The notes beneath the pieces are model-generated. The model had not been told where the DNA came from and did no database searches. It worked only from the letters and a program-made list of their open reading frames with translations. A DNA stretch of 64,000 bases, from contig NZ_AJYA01000030.1 of NCBI RefSeq assembly GCF_000265075.1, forward strand, positions 37,339 through 101,338, written 5' to 3'. A program made the position numbers and the translations under genes. Positions 18,219-28,595 of this stretch are shown here, piece after piece. The DNA is from Nitritalea halalkaliphila LW7. GTDB lineage: Bacteria; Bacteroidota; Bacteroidia; Cytophagales; Cyclobacteriaceae. Within the stretch, counting starts at the first letter, position 1, and each line of letters begins with the position of its first letter.

Positions 18219-19448
18219 TCAGGCAGGCTTGTAGGTGAGGGTGCTTAGCTCGCTTTCGGCGAACATCTCTTGTGCGATTTCTTGGAGGGTTTCCGCGCGG
18301 GTGCTGCGGATAAGCTCGAAAATACTTTCTAGGCTTGGGATTTCGTTTTTATCGAGGATATTTTTCCCAAAGACCAGCATCAGGGCGGCGTAGTTTTCTT
18401 CTGCCATGGCCATTTGGCCCACGGCCTGCTCCTTCGCCATGTGCAGCTGCAGGGTGCCCAGTTTTTTCTCGCGCAGTTTTTTCAGTTCCTTTCGGACTAG
18501 GGTATGGGCTTTCGTCAGGGTGCCCACTTCCGTGGCAAAAAAAATGCCCCAGAAGCCCACGTCATGAAAGGTCTGGTAGTGGGCTTCCACGCCATAGACG
18601 TATCCGTTTTTTTCCCGCAGTGCCATGTTCAGCCGGCTGTTCATGCTGGGCCCTCCGAGGATATTATTCAGCAGGAAAAAGGGGTAGCGGTAGGGGTGGC
18701 TCAGGCCATAGCTGACCTTTCCGAGGGCCATGTGGGCTTGGGTTATTTCCTTCTCCGCCGTCTGCAGTTTCGGGACGTACTGGGTGAAGGGGAGACGCTC
18801 CCGCGTCAAAAATCGGGAAGGGATAGCGCTTAGGAAGCCTTCTACGGTGCGCAGGACTTTTTCCCAGGGGATGTTTCCGACGACGGAGAATACGATTTTT
18901 CGCGTGTCGAGATTTTTTTCGATGAAGGCTTTAAAATCCTTTTGGGCGAAGCCCGAAACTGTCCTCTCGTTCCCGAGGATATTTCCGCCCAAGGGGTGCC
19001 CCTGAAAGAGGAGGGCGTCGAAGTCGTCCTGGATGCTGTCGTCCGGAGAGTCCCGGTACATGGCCATCTCCTCGAGGATGACCTGTCGCTCCTTTTCGAT
19101 CTGCTTCGGCGGGAAGATGCTATCGAAGGTGATGTCACAGAGGAGCTCTGCCGCTTTCGCAAAGTGCGTGTGCAGGACCGAACTGTAGAAGCAAATTTTT
19201 TCTTTGGTGGTGTAGGCGTTAAGTTCACCCCCGAGGGATTCTAGGCGATTGATGATATGAAAGGCCTTCCGTTTTTTGGTTCCCTTAAAGGCCATATGTT
19301 CCCAGAAATGTGCCAGCCCCTCTTCTTCCGGGGTCTCATCTCTGCTGCCAATGTCGAGGATAAATCCGCAGTGGACGAGCCGAGTGTGGGTGATTTCTTG
19401 GTGAACGATGCGAATACCATTCGGTAACTCCTTTAACTGATAGGCCAT
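18219..19448 (-). CDS. M16 family zinc peptidase
   Basis: A 409-residue insulinase-type peptidase. The inverted zinc motif HFWEH is at residues 47-51, with the usual following MAFKGT, and the third ligand lies in the VILEEMAMY segment. The second half, with GGPSMNSRLNMALREKNGYVYGV, matches the R/Y pair motif of active M16 proteins. It is a processing-peptidase-type enzyme, probably cytoplasmic or secreted without an obvious signal peptide. It heads the group with the O-methyltransferase. The gene is intact. Confidence 0.94.
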   Translation of the reverse strand: MAYQLKELPNGIRIVHQEITHTRLVHCGFILDIGSRDETPEEEGLAHFWEHMAFKGTKKRKAFHIINRLESLGGELNAYTTKEKICFYSSVLHTHFAKAAELLCDITFDSIFPPKQIEKERQVILEEMAMYRDSPDDSIQDDFDALLFQGHPLGGNILGNERTVSGFAQKDFKAFIEKNLDTRKIVFSVVGNIPWEKVLRTVEGFLSAIPSRFLTRERLPFTQYVPKLQTAEKEITQAHMALGKVSYGLSHPYRYPFFLLNNILGGPSMNSRLNMALREKNGYVYGVEAHYQTFHDVGFWGIFFATEVGTLTKAHTLVRKELKKLREKKLGTLQLHMAKEQAVGQMAMAEENYAALMLVFGKNILDKNEIPSLESIFELIRSTRAETLQEIAQEMFAESELSTLTYKPA

Positions 19449-19637
19449 GAAAATACGGTACGGATAAAAAGCTCCGGAGGGCGAAAGTGTCCTTCCGGCA
19501 TTATTTTACCTGCGAATATAAGGATTTATTTGTTGAATTTCTCGGGCTGGGGATTGTCGATTAAAGCTCGTATTTTCGTCTTTGGAACGGGCCGGAGGCC
19601 TGAAAGTAAAGATTTTACCTTTTAAGCGAAAAGACTT

Positions 19638-20935
19638 ATGCGTTATACGACATTACCAGCGGCACTTTACCAGCGAAATCGGGACAAGTTGCGGGCGCAG
19701 CTCCTGCCGAACTCCGTGGCGGTGCTCCATGCGAATGATATTTTACCGACGAATTCGGACGGGACGATGCGGTTTAAGCAAAATTCAGATTTGTTTTATT
19801 TAACGGGCATCGATCAGGAGCAGACGATCTTGCTATTATGTCCGGACTGCCCGGATGTGCAGTACCGAGAGGTGCTGTTTATTCGGGAGACGGATGCGCA
19901 TATAGCGATTTGGGAGGGCCATAAATACACGAAAGAGGAGGCTCAGGCGGCTTCCGGTGTGGCGCGCGTGGAGTGGTTGTCGCAGTTTGATCGTATATTC
20001 TCTATCTGTATGGCCCTGAGTGAGCAGGTGTATCTGAATACGAATGAGCATTTACGGGCGACGGTGGAAATCTCCAGCCGAGATGCTCGTTTTATCAGCA
20101 GCTGCAAGGAGCGTTTTCCGCTTCACACGTATAAGCGCTTGGCGCCGCTCCTGCATCAGCTTCGCAGCGTGAAGGAGCCGGAAGAAGTGGAACAGTTGCG
20201 TCGTGCCTGTGCGATTACGGAGGCAGGTTTTCGGCGCGTTTTAGCGAGGTGCGGCCGGGTATTCGGGAATATGAGATCGAAGCGCTGTACAGTTATGAAT
20301 TTCTTCGACGCGGCAGCCGCGGGTTTGCCTACGAGCCGATCATCGCCTCAGGACGTAATTCTTGTGTGTTACACTATGTCGAAAATAAGGCCGTCTGTCA
20401 AGAGGGGGATCTTTTGCTCTTCGATGTAGGTGCGGAGTACGGCAACTACAATGCAGACATGAGCCGCACGATTCCTGTAAGTGGGCGTTTTACCGCGCGT
20501 CAGCGTGCGATTTACGATGCTGTTTTAGGCGTGCAGCGGGAGGCGATGCAGCTGCTTCGTCCTGGAATTTCCATTCAGGAGTACCATAAGGAGGTCGGAA
20601 AGATCATGGAGTCTGCACTACTCGGCTTAGGCTTGATCGATCGCACGGATATAAAGAATCAAGATCCTGTCTGGCCGGCTTACAAAAAATACTTTATGCA
20701 TGGCACCTCACATCACCTGGGGCTGGATGTCCATGATGTAGGAACGATGCATGCGCCGATAGAGGCGGGAATGGTTTTCACCGTGGAGCCGGGGATTTAT
20801 GTGTTGGAGGAGAACATCGGCATTCGTTTGGAGAACAATATTGTCATCCAGGAGGACGGGTTCGAAGATTTAATGGCCGGGATTCCCATCGAAGCGGAAG
20901 AAATCGAAGCGCTGATGCAGGCGGGTCGTGGCTAA
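19638..20935 (+). CDS. pepP: Xaa-Pro aminopeptidase, M24 family (frameshifted)
   Basis: About 432 residues in two frames joined near 20245 (AGFRRVL|EVRPGIREYEIEAL). The N-terminal domain begins MRYTTLPAALYQRNRDKL. The catalytic half holds the five metal ligands in order: FDVGAEYGNYNADMSRT (two Asp), GTSHHLGLDVHDVG (His), TVEPGIY (Glu) and IRLENNI (Glu). It releases N-terminal residues ahead of proline using two Mn ions. The protein length and order match aminopeptidase P. The gene is alone on the plus strand, divergent from the M16 peptidase operon. Confidence 0.93.
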
Positions 20936-20968
20936 TCGAGGGTAAAGGTATGTTTTTTAAAAAAAGAA

Positions 20969-20996
20969 AGGCTGATTTCGCGAGAAATCAGCCTTT
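20969..20996. terminator. Bidirectional terminator between pepP and tsf
   Basis: AGGCTGATTTC (20969-20979) and GAAATCAGCCT (20984-20994) form an 11-base stem with a four-base loop, followed by TTTT on the plus strand and preceded by an A-rich run that becomes U-rich on the minus strand. It serves both converging genes. Confidence 0.88.
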
Positions 20997-21021
20997 TGTA
21001 ATTTGGGCAGCGCCCAAGATC

Positions 21022-21846
21022 TTATCCGATCGCTACACGCTTAAATGCGGCTACGGTTAGGCCTTTGCTTACGCTGTCTAAGTACTGCGCGATAGACTTG
21101 CTGTTGTCCTTCACGAACGTTTGGCTTAGCAGGGTATTTTCTTTGTAGAATTTATTTAGTTTACCGATAGCGATTTTCTCGAGCATTTCTTCCGGCTTGC
21201 CTTCTTGTCTTGCTTGATCTTTACCTACCTCGATTTCTCTTTCTACTACAGAAGCATCCACACCGTCTTTATCTAGAGCCACCGGGTTCATAGCGGCGAT
21301 TTGCATGGCTACATCTTTGCCAGCTTCCTCCACATCAGTACCGCTAGTATTTTTTAGTGCTACGAGAACACCTAATTTACCATTCGAGTGAATGTAAGGA
21401 ACGACAGCTTCGCCTTCTACTTGCTCGTAGTGAGAGATTTCGATTTTCTCACCGATTTTACCTGTAAGTTCGATGATTTTTTCACCTACTGTATTGCCAT
21501 CTAGAGGTAGTGCGAGGATATCTTCTACTGTTTTCGCTTGGTTTTCAGTGGCTAATGCGATGGCTGTGTTCGCGAATGCCACGAACTCTTCGTTTTTCGC
21601 TACGAAGTCCGTCTCGCACGTTAATGAAAGTAGGTAACCAGTAGTGCCATTTACACGCGTTACGATAGTACCTTCTTTCGTTTCTCTATCTGCTCTGGAG
21701 GCAGATACTTTTTGCCCTTTTTTTCTCAGGATATCGATTGCCTTTTCAAAGTCACCTTCCGCTTCGGTTAGGGCTTTTTTACAGTCCATCATACCGGCTC
21801 CGGTCATTTTTCTTAATTCGTTAACTTCTTTTGCAGTAATCGCCAT
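21022..21846 (-). CDS. tsf: Elongation factor Ts
   Basis: A 274-residue guanine-nucleotide exchange factor for EF-Tu. The N-terminal UBA-like domain reads VNELRKMTGAGMMDCKKAL, then AEGDFEKAIDILRKKG; the core contains LTCETDFVAKN and HIHSNGKLGVLV-type sequence. It lies downstream of rpsB in the usual bacterial order, with a hairpin between. Intact and clearly functional. Confidence 0.98.
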   Translation of the reverse strand: MAITAKEVNELRKMTGAGMMDCKKALTEAEGDFEKAIDILRKKGQKVSASRADRETKEGTIVTRVNGTTGYLLSLTCETDFVAKNEEFVAFANTAIALATENQAKTVEDILALPLDGNTVGEKIIELTGKIGEKIEISHYEQVEGEAVVPYIHSNGKLGVLVALKNTSGTDVEEAGKDVAMQIAAMNPVALDKDGVDASVVEREIEVGKDQARQEGKPEEMLEKIAIGKLNKFYKENTLLSQTFVKDNSKSIAQYLDSVSKGLTVAAFKRVAIG

Positions 21847-21945
21847 GATTTAGAAAGTTTATGTAAGAGGTTGTATATCTTTTTAGGGGTTTCGCTGCGG
21901 CAAAGGCAGGGGGAGTGGAGGGGGCTAAGCCTCCGAATATTAAAC

Positions 21946-21983
21946 AAATTGAACACAGGGCGTTACCGTATGTTCAATTTTTT
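21946..21983 (-). terminator. Hairpin between rpsB and tsf
   Basis: AAATTGAACA (21946-21955) and TGTTCAATTT (21971-21980) form a 10-base stem with a 15-base loop, lying between rpsB and tsf. On the minus strand the region after it is T-rich but without a clean run. It may be a partial terminator that lowers tsf expression relative to rpsB. A second GC-rich hairpin lies at 21917-21934. Confidence 0.55.
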
Positions 21984-22005
21984 GTAAACATGCTGTCAAA
22001 TCGAA

Positions 22006-22767
22006 TTATTCAGCAGAGTCAGCATCAACAGCTCTCTTAGCTGCTTCTTCTTCTTGCTGCTTCGCATCTTCTTTATCTCTTTTACGCTCGGATAGACCTT
22101 CTTCTATCGCTGCGCCAAAGAGTTTTACGAGAAGAGAGATAGACTTGAACGCATCGTCATTTGCCGGAATTGGGAAATCTACCTCATTCGGGTTAGAGTT
22201 CGTATCAACTAAAGCAAACACAGGGATACCAAGCTTTTGTGCTTCGGCGATGGCGATGTGTTCTCTTTTGATGTCTACTACGAAAAGAGCTGCTGGAAGG
22301 CGTGTAAGGTCAGCGATACCGCCGAGAACCGTTTCCAGTTTTTCTCTTTGACGTGTGATCATCAAACGCTCCTTCTTCGCCATGTTCTTATAAGACTCTT
22401 CCTTCATCATTTTGTCGATGGAAGACATCTTCTTCAGAGATTTGCGGATGGTGGCGAAGTTTGTGAGCATACCTCCTAACCATCTTTCGGTTACGTAAGG
22501 CATGTTAAGTCTTTTTGCTTCTTCAGCTACTAAGTCTTTCGCCTGCTTTTTCGTCGCGACGAACATTACTTTTTTGCCAGAGCGAACGATTTGCTTGATT
22601 GCATTGGATGCTTCTTCGAGGCAAACAAGCGTTTTGTTTAGGTCAATGATATGGATACCGTTCTTCTCCATGAAGATGTACGGAGCCATTCTTGGATCCC
22701 ACTTTCTCGTCAAGTGTCCAAAGTGAACACCAGCATCCAGTAAGTCTTTATATTCGATTTGTGCCAT
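22006..22767 (-). CDS. rpsB: 30S ribosomal protein S2
   Basis: A 253-residue ribosomal protein. The opening [19 protein letters not shown] and the downstream [26 protein letters not shown] and [13 protein letters not shown] are diagnostic of S2. An acidic/Ala-rich tail ([18 protein letters not shown]) extends the C-terminus. It belongs to the rplM-rpsI-rpsB-tsf cluster typical of Bacteroidota. Intact. Confidence 0.98.
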   Translation of the reverse strand: MAQIEYKDLLDAGVHFGHLTRKWDPRMAPYIFMEKNGIHIIDLNKTLVCLEEASNAIKQIVRSGKKVMFVATKKQAKDLVAEEAKRLNMPYVTERWLGGMLTNFATIRKSLKKMSSIDKMMKEESYKNMAKKERLMITRQREKLETVLGGIADLTRLPAALFVVDIKREHIAIAEAQKLGIPVFALVDTNSNPNEVDFPIPANDDAFKSISLLVKLFGAAIEEGLSERKRDKEDAKQQEEEAAKRAVDADSAE

Positions 22768-22809
22768 TGAATAATTTTTTTTCTAAAGAGTATAATAAGT
22801 AGATTCCGA

Positions 22810-23196
22810 TTAACGCTTAGAGAACTGGAATCTTCTTCTCGCTTTTCTACGACCCGGCTTCTTACGCTCTACCATACGTGGATCACGTGTTAGGAAACCT
22901 TCTTTCTTAAGCGGAGATCTAAATTCTTCATTGATTTCGCAAAGCGCACGAGCGATCGCCATACGGGCAGCTTCTGCTTGGCCTTTGATGCCACCACCAT
23001 CTACTGTGATGTTGATGTCATATTTTCCATCCTCGCCCACAAGCGCTAAAGGCTGCTTGACCACGATCTGATGTAAGTCGAAAGGGAAGTAAACAGCGAT
23101 TTCTCTTTTGTTTACGGTGATAGTACCATTCCCTGGCTTTAGGTAGATTCTCGCAACAGAGGTTTTTCTTCTACCGATAGTGTTGATAATTTCCAT
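22810..23196 (-). CDS. rpsI: 30S ribosomal protein S9
   Basis: A 128-residue protein starting [19 protein letters not shown] and ending [14 protein letters not shown]; the C-terminal Lys-Arg tail reaches the ribosomal P site. [19 protein letters not shown] is the family signature. It lies 14 bases downstream of rplM and 42 bases upstream of rpsB. Confidence 0.98.
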   Translation of the reverse strand: MEIINTIGRRKTSVARIYLKPGNGTITVNKREIAVYFPFDLHQIVVKQPLALVGEDGKYDINITVDGGGIKGQAEAARMAIARALCEINEEFRSPLKKEGFLTRDPRMVERKKPGRRKARRRFQFSKR

Positions 23197-23210
23197 AGAC
23201 TGCTGATCGA

Positions 23211-23654
23211 TTAGAATTTGATTTCTTTCGGCTGCTGAGCGGCGTGCGGATGCTCAGGGCCTTCGTAAACGAATAGGTTACGGTATAGCTGACGACCCAG
23301 TCTTGTCTTAGGAAGCATACCACGTACCGCTTTCTCTACGAGAATACGTCCGTCTTTTTCCTTCAACATACGTGGGGTAGAGATACGCTGACCACCCGGA
23401 TATCCCGTGTGACGTACGTACACCTTATCGTTCCACTTATTACCGGTTAATCTAACCTTCTCGGCGTTAATAACGATCACGTTATCACCGCAGTCCACGT
23501 GAGGGGTAAAGTTTGGTTTATGCTTACCTCTCAAAATACGTGCTACCTCACTCGCAAAGCGACCTAAAACTGCAGCTTGGGCATCCACAACCACCCAATT
23601 CTTGTCTACAGTTGCCTCATTCGCGGATTTGGTCTTATAGCTTAATGTATCCAC
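23211..23654 (-). CDS. rplM: 50S ribosomal protein L13
   Basis: A 147-residue early-assembly protein of the large subunit. Markers are [36 protein letters not shown] and [16 protein letters not shown]. First gene of the ribosomal cluster, with a good promoter 57 bases upstream of the start. Confidence 0.98.
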   Translation of the reverse strand: MDTLSYKTKSANEATVDKNWVVVDAQAAVLGRFASEVARILRGKHKPNFTPHVDCGDNVIVINAEKVRLTGNKWNDKVYVRHTGYPGGQRISTPRMLKEKDGRILVEKAVRGMLPKTRLGRQLYRNLFVYEGPEHPHAAQQPKEIKF

Positions 23655-23710
23655 TGTGTAAATGTTTAATTATGAGCTTATTAAATACAATAATCCCCTA
23701 AAAAGGGACA

Positions 23711-23742
23711 CAAAGATAGATGCTTTTTCTTTCATATGCAAA
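23711..23742 (-). promoter_or_regulatory. Promoter of the rplM-rpsI-rpsB cluster
   Basis: On the minus strand TTTG (23739-23742) and TATCTTTG (23711-23718) are separated by 20 bases, a very good match to the Bacteroidota consensus TTTG-N19-TAnnTTTG. It lies just upstream of rplM. Confidence 0.75.
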
Positions 23743-23775
23743 AGAAAGCATGCTATACCTCACATTTTCTTGCAC

Positions 23776-24486
23776 TTAGCTGTTCTTCTCCAGCTGTCGT
23801 ACCAGTACATCGAAATCCTTTGGGTAAGGGGCCTCCACTTTTATGGTCTGACCATCTGTTCCCTGGAAGCAGATTCCGTAGGCATGTAAGGCTACGCGCT
23901 GTAAGATAGGCAGCTCTTCTGTGCCTTTTTTTAAATTGAACCTCCGCTTCAGCTGTGACAGATAGATCAGTGCGCCCCCATACGTGGTGTCGCAGCAGAT
24001 CGGGTGGCCTAGATAGGCCAAATGGACCCGGATTTGGTGCAGGCGACCGCTAATCGGTTCACAGGCGAATAGCGTATGCGCATAGTACGTCTTCAGGGTT
24101 CTGACTCGTGTTTGAGCGGGCTTCCCCTCTTTGTTTATGCGCGCGATTCCTTTGTTGGTAGCCACTATGTTTCGGTCCACTAGAACTTCCTCATAGCGAT
24201 GTATCCCTGCTGTAACGGCATGATACACTTTCTGCACTTCTCTGTTTTCAAACTGTATCGCGATGTTACGATAAGCCTCCTGGTGTTTGGCGATAACAAG
24301 GCATCCGGAAGTTTCCTTGTCCAAGCGATGACAAACCTGGGCATCAGGGGTGTATGCTCTGGCAAGTTCCAGCATATTCTGGGCTTCATGCCTATCGTCC
24401 AGCGTCGATAAAAAGGGAGGCTTATTGACTACGAGGTAATCCTCGTTTTCAAACAGCACGAGCGTCTTAAAATCAATTTTTTTCAT
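23776..24486 (-). CDS. RluA-type 23S rRNA/tRNA pseudouridine synthase
   Basis: About 236 residues from the ATG at 24484-24486 (MKKIDFKTLVLFENED); an in-frame ATG 12 codons earlier is less typical. The catalytic motif CHRLDKETSG includes the essential Asp, and ISGRLHQIRVHLAYLGHPI is the RluA/RluC family pattern. It converts uridine to pseudouridine in ribosomal RNA or tRNA; the target cannot be told from sequence. There is no S4 domain. It is upstream of rplM on the same strand. Confidence 0.92.
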   Translation of the reverse strand: MKKIDFKTLVLFENEDYLVVNKPPFLSTLDDRHEAQNMLELARAYTPDAQVCHRLDKETSGCLVIAKHQEAYRNIAIQFENREVQKVYHAVTAGIHRYEEVLVDRNIVATNKGIARINKEGKPAQTRVRTLKTYYAHTLFACEPISGRLHQIRVHLAYLGHPICCDTTYGGALIYLSQLKRRFNLKKGTEELPILQRVALHAYGICFQGTDGQTIKVEAPYPKDFDVLVRQLEKNS

Positions 24487-24596
24487 GCAGTTCGCTACCA
24501 ATAAGGGCGCAAAAGTAGGCAATAAAGTTGATTACTGAAAATACTTCGCTCAGAATATATTCTTATCGACTCCTGCCCAGCTCTTCTGCATGGTAT

Positions 24597-24982
24597 TTAG
24601 TCTGCGACAAAGGCCCTGTAAAGTGCATTTAGCGTCTCTTCGAGGTCTTCGGCGAATCCCCCATGCGGTCGGGAGGTCTGCAAGATGGAGCTGCGGTTAG
24701 CAGTCAGCCAGCGAAAACGGGCTGCGGCATCGTACTGCGTGATGGGGCTGTTCGGGTTTTTGCCAGCACAAATCTGCGCGATAGCGGTTAAGTAGTTTTG
24801 AATCGTCTCCAGGTCGGCGCTGGGGTCCAGGGCTAATACTTTATGGAGGTCCTGTTGAGCTTGCAGGCTAAAAACTTTTGCTGCTTGCAGCAGATAAGCA
24901 CGCCTACGTTAACGAATTCCTCCCGTTCCACGCGGGGTACGATTCGGAGGACGGCATATTCATATAAGTGCTTTCCTGGCAT
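24597..24982 (-). CDS. DUF3037 family protein (frameshifted)
   Basis: About 128 residues. It starts MPGKHLYEYAVLRIVPRVER, EEFVNVGVLICCKQQKF, a clear DUF3037 opening. A missing base in a T5 run (minus strand, near 24870-24874) separates it from QAQQDLHKVLALDPSADLE, and the rest carries FRWLTANRSSILQTSRPH, also typical. Its start lies inside the end of the HipA-like kinase gene, overlapping by about 23 bases. DUF3037 genes commonly pair with HipA-like kinase genes. Its biochemical role is unknown. Confidence 0.85.
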
Positions 24983-25762
24983 CTTGCGCTCCTTTTATAA
25001 AGTGTTCTGTATGATTCAAGCGGCTTTCCAAGTAGGCGGCATAAATGGCGCGGCCTTCCTCTGGGTGCTCGACGTCCCGAGAGGCTAAGATCCATTCATC
25101 GGGAATAAGGGCTACTATTTGCTGCAATTTCTCAGCTGTAAGCAGCTTCTTGAAGACCGCATCTACCTCTGCGAGCTGTGCAGCCTGGGGTAGTAGGACA
25201 TGGTCTTTTATGAGGGGGAAGGGGCTGAGCGCTTGCTTTTCCCAGTTTTCCCAGTTGTGATGAAAAAGAAAGGAGGCTCCGTGGTCGATGAGCCAGAGCT
25301 CTCTGTTCCACCAGAGCATGTTGGTGTTTCGAAAGCTGCGGTCCACGTTCGTAATGAAGGCGTCTAACCAGACGATTTTCGAGGCCAGTTCAGCGTCTAC
25401 GGTGGTGGCGCCGGGGTCAAAGGTGATGGCATGGGACAGGAAATGCAGGGCCAGATTAAGGCCTTGGCTACCTTTTAGTAGGTCTTGGATTTCCTCGTCT
25501 CCTTCCGATCGGCCGAAGGCTTCATCTAGCTGCGCAAAGACCAGTTCAGGGACTTTTAGCCCGAGCAGGCGGGCGATTTCTCCGCCGAGGAGTTCTGCTA
25601 TCAGGCTTTTTCACGCTGACCCGCGCCTTTAAACTTCACGACATAGGAGAATCCATCGTCAGCATCAGCCAGGGCAGGGAGTGATCCCCCTTCGCGCAGT
25701 GGCATCCGGTAGCGGGTCACCTGCACCGTGCGCAGCTGAGGGGGAAGCGTGCTAGTAGACAT
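24960..25762 (-). CDS. HipA-like kinase family protein (frameshifted)
   Basis: About 267 residues from MSTSTLPPQLRTVQVTRY. The break near 25608 (one A missing in an A run: GQREK|SLIAELLGGEIARLLG) is the only one. Kinase-like features: YVVKFKG (the ATP-binding Lys), LNLALHFLSHA, IVWLDAFITNVDRSFRNTN (catalytic loop with D and N) and LWLIDHGASFLFHH (metal-binding Asp). These fit the HipA_2 family, relatives of the HipA persistence kinase but lacking its N-terminal subdomain. The gene overlaps its DUF3037 partner. A toxin-antitoxin or signalling role is plausible but unproven. Confidence 0.85.
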
Positions 25763-25776
25763 GGGTATGATTTTTT

Positions 25777-26848
25777 TTACAAAGATAAGGCTTTAGCTCC
25801 AGATTTCACTTCTGCGGCAGGGAGGCTGAAGCTAAAGAGGGAGCCCTTTCCTACGGTGCTGCTGACGGAAATTTTACTTTTATGTCCTTCTAGGATGTGT
25901 TTTACGATGGCGAGGCCAAGGCCTGTACCGCCGGCTTCGCGGTTTCTACTTTTTTCCACTCGGTAGAAGCGTTCGAAAATTCGCTTTAGGTCTTCTGCGG
26001 GAATTCCTTTGCCATTATCTTTTACAGATACGTGGAGGCGGTTTTTTTGGGCTTTCAGGCTGACCTCTACTTCACCGCCTTCATGGTTGTACTTAATGGC
26101 ATTCGAGATGAGGTTTTGGCAGACCCGAAAAATCTTTTCTCGATCCGCTTTCGTGAAGAAGGACTGGTTTTTATCTACGTAGAATCGGATGAGGACATCT
26201 CTTTTTTCGGCTTTTTGCTCGAGTTCTTCGATGACCTCAGCCAGTAGTGCGCGTAGGTCGAAGACTTCCAGGTTGAATTTGACCACCCCGCTTTCCATGC
26301 GGTTTAGGGTGAGCAGGTCCTGCACGAGGCGATCCAGGGAGTGGAGGCTTTTAGCCGCTCTTTTCAGGAATTTATAGCGGACAGCATCATCATCTACGGC
26401 GCCTTCGAGTAAGGTTTCGATGTAGCCTTGGGCGGCAAAGATGGGAGTCTTCAGTTCATGTGAGATGTCTGCGATAAACTCACGCCGGAAGGCGGCATTT
26501 TTCTGGAGTGTCTCGATTTCCTTATTGCGCGCCAGCGCGTAGTTATTTATCGTGGCGTTTATGTTTTTTAGCGGAGAAAGGCCTGGTTTAGCGGGCTTAT
26601 CCTTTAGGCCAGTCAGGTCTTTTTTTCTGGATTTTTTCGAGGAGGGAGTAGATGTTCGCGATCTCCTTAAAGATTAAAAACTCCAGTGTGACCAGTGTGA
26701 GTAGGTAGGCGGAGGCGAAGGCCATACTCCAGGCCACTACGAGCAGCGTGGGGGTGGCGGCCTCCATGATGGACAAAAAGGCGACCGTTACAGAAGCGAT
26801 CGCCAATCCTAAAATTAATGCTATCCCGCGGGATGTGGTAAACATCAT
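25777..26848 (-). CDS. PhoR-like sensor histidine kinase (frameshifted)
   Basis: About 356 residues in two frames joined at the A7 run near 26620. The N-terminus has two membrane segments (LILGLAIASVTVAFLSIM and AWSMAFASAYLLTLVTLEF), then a short linker without a PAS domain. The H-box is FIADISHELKTPIFAAQG; the ATP domain has NLISNAIKYN, DNGKGIP, FERFYR and GGTGLGLAIVKHIL. It phosphorylates the response regulator encoded three bases upstream in the same operon. The short N-terminus with little periplasmic sequence means the input may come from membrane partners, as for PhoR with the Pst transporter. Confidence 0.92.
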
Positions 26849-26851
26849 AGA

Positions 26852-27541
26852 TTAACCTAAGTCGAACTTATAACCCACTCCTTTTACAGTGGTAATATAG
26901 TCGTCACCGATTTTTTCGCGCACCTTTCGGATGTGTACATCCACGGTGCGTGCGAGGACGAATACGTCGGCACCCCAGATGTTTTGCAATAAATCGTCGC
27001 GACTGAAGACCATATTAGGGTTTTTCGCGAGGAAATACAAGAGTTCGAATTCTTTTTTCGGCAGCGTGATGGTTTTACCGCTTTTATCGATGGTGTAGCT
27101 CGTGCGGTCGATGGTGAGGTCCCGGATTTTGATTTGGGATAATTCCTGTTCCTTTTTTGATTCGCGGCGGAAAAGGGCAGCGATGCGGCTCATCAGGGCG
27201 CGAGGCTTAATGGGCTTGGTGATGTAATCATCTGCTCCTACATCGAAGGCAGCTACCTCACTGTATTCTTCAGCGCGGGCTGTTAAAAAAATGATAAAAG
27301 TATTTTTAAGGTCTGGATTTTCTCGGAGCTGCCGGCAGGTTTCCACTCCATCCTGTAGGGGCATCATGATGTCTAAAAGTATGACATCGGGTTTAAATCG
27401 GGCGGCTGTCTTTACCGCTTTCACGCCATCCTCTGCGGAGGCGACATCGTAACCTTCTTTTTCGAGGTTATAGGTCAAGATTTCTATGATGTCTGGCTCA
27501 TCGTCTACCACCAGAATCCTGACTTTCGGTTTTTCACTCAT
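26852..27541 (-). CDS. OmpR/PhoB-type response regulator
   Basis: A 229-residue regulator. The receiver has DDEPD, the phosphorylated Asp57 in LLDIMMPLQDG, and Lys in YITKPIKP; the C-terminal winged helix has LPKKEFELLYFLAKNPNMVFSR-type sequence split by VHIRKVREKIG and VKGVGYKF. It activates or represses genes once phosphorylated by its partner kinase, the next gene. Resembles PhoB-type regulators. Intact. Confidence 0.95.
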   Translation of the reverse strand: MSEKPKVRILVVDDEPDIIEILTYNLEKEGYDVASAEDGVKAVKTAARFKPDVILLDIMMPLQDGVETCRQLRENPDLKNTFIIFLTARAEEYSEVAAFDVGADDYITKPIKPRALMSRIAALFRRESKKEQELSQIKIRDLTIDRTSYTIDKSGKTITLPKKEFELLYFLAKNPNMVFSRDDLLQNIWGADVFVLARTVDVHIRKVREKIGDDYITTVKGVGYKFDLG

Positions 27542-27688
27542 GTTAAGCGTGCTGCTAAAGGTTTTTTGATGACCCTAAATTAATGAAAGCAGGGTGAATT
27601 CGGCTATTTTTCACTTAGGAATTAAGAAAACACAACATGCCACCGATAAAATCGGTTGAATGTGAAGAGAATGTTAAAAAATAGTAAC

Positions 27689-28491
27689 CTATTTATTACG
27701 TATGCCGCTTGCCTCTACCAGGTCCATGTGAAGGGCGCCTACGACTAACTTGGCTTTAATTTTAAGCGGGATCTTGTTCGCGTCGTCTGAAATCCATACC
27801 GTAACCGGGTACTCTCCCTTGAAGAGTTTGTTTGGCGGCATTACGGGGGTGAAGAGCATGGTTTCATAGGTGCCCAACTTGGTTTTGAGGGTTTCCCTCC
27901 CCTCGTAAATTAACTTGATGGCGTAGGTTTGTTTATCGAAAAAGCATTAATGGTAATGACGTCACCGGGCTTATGGCGTCCCAGGTCCATGGATCTAAGG
28001 TAATAAAAGCCGCTAACGATGTCCTGTACTTGCTGGGGGATATCGAATGTTTTCGTGTCCACGACCTTCGTATCTTCCCTATCAAAGAGCTTCATTTCGG
28101 CCTTGCCTTTCTGCTGGTCGAAATAGACACGTTCATTTTTGCGGTATTTACCTTCTTCTAAAAAGCGATAGGAGTGATAAGGGATGAGGCGGGCGGTGTC
28201 CAGATAGGTGCCCCAGGTATCGTTTACTTTAAATAGTTTAAAGATTCCCAGAGTTTGTCCAGTGACATCGATTTTATAGACGGGGCGCTCATTAAAGCGC
28301 TTCACTTCTGGAGCTACTTCCATAACGGCTTCTGCGGCATTTAGAAACCCATAGCTGACGGTGAATTTTAAGGATTCCCCCTTCGTGAATGCGCGCTTCT
28401 TCGCCTGCGCATGCCCTGGATCAGGAAGCGTAAAGGCAGAAAGTGTGACAATGAGTGACACAAAAAGACTTAATCGAAGGGATTTATTCAT
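27689..28491 (-). CDS. DUF3108 family secreted protein (frameshifted)
   Basis: About 267 residues. The signal peptide (LRLSLFVSLIVTLSAF) ends after AQA. The frame breaks at a run of five A on the plus strand near 27938 (ITINAF|FDKQTYAIKLIY), then continues to the end (DLVEASGIRNK). The order FTVSYGFLNAAEAVMEV, HSYRFLEEGKYRK and a late VWISDDANKIPLKIK is the DUF3108 pattern. These periplasmic proteins are probably lipocalin-like beta barrels of unknown role. Divergent from recA. Confidence 0.85.
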
Positions 28492-28595
28492 GATATGCGC
28501 ATGCTTTCAAATCTTATTCCAATCTTTACAACGTCAAAGAGAAGGACTTCATGTATGGATGGTCGGAAATCCTTTTCTTTAGGAGCTCTAAACTC

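Noticed and set aside
22145..22726. Plus-strand frames within rpsB
   Set aside because: Antisense shadows of a highly conserved ribosomal gene.
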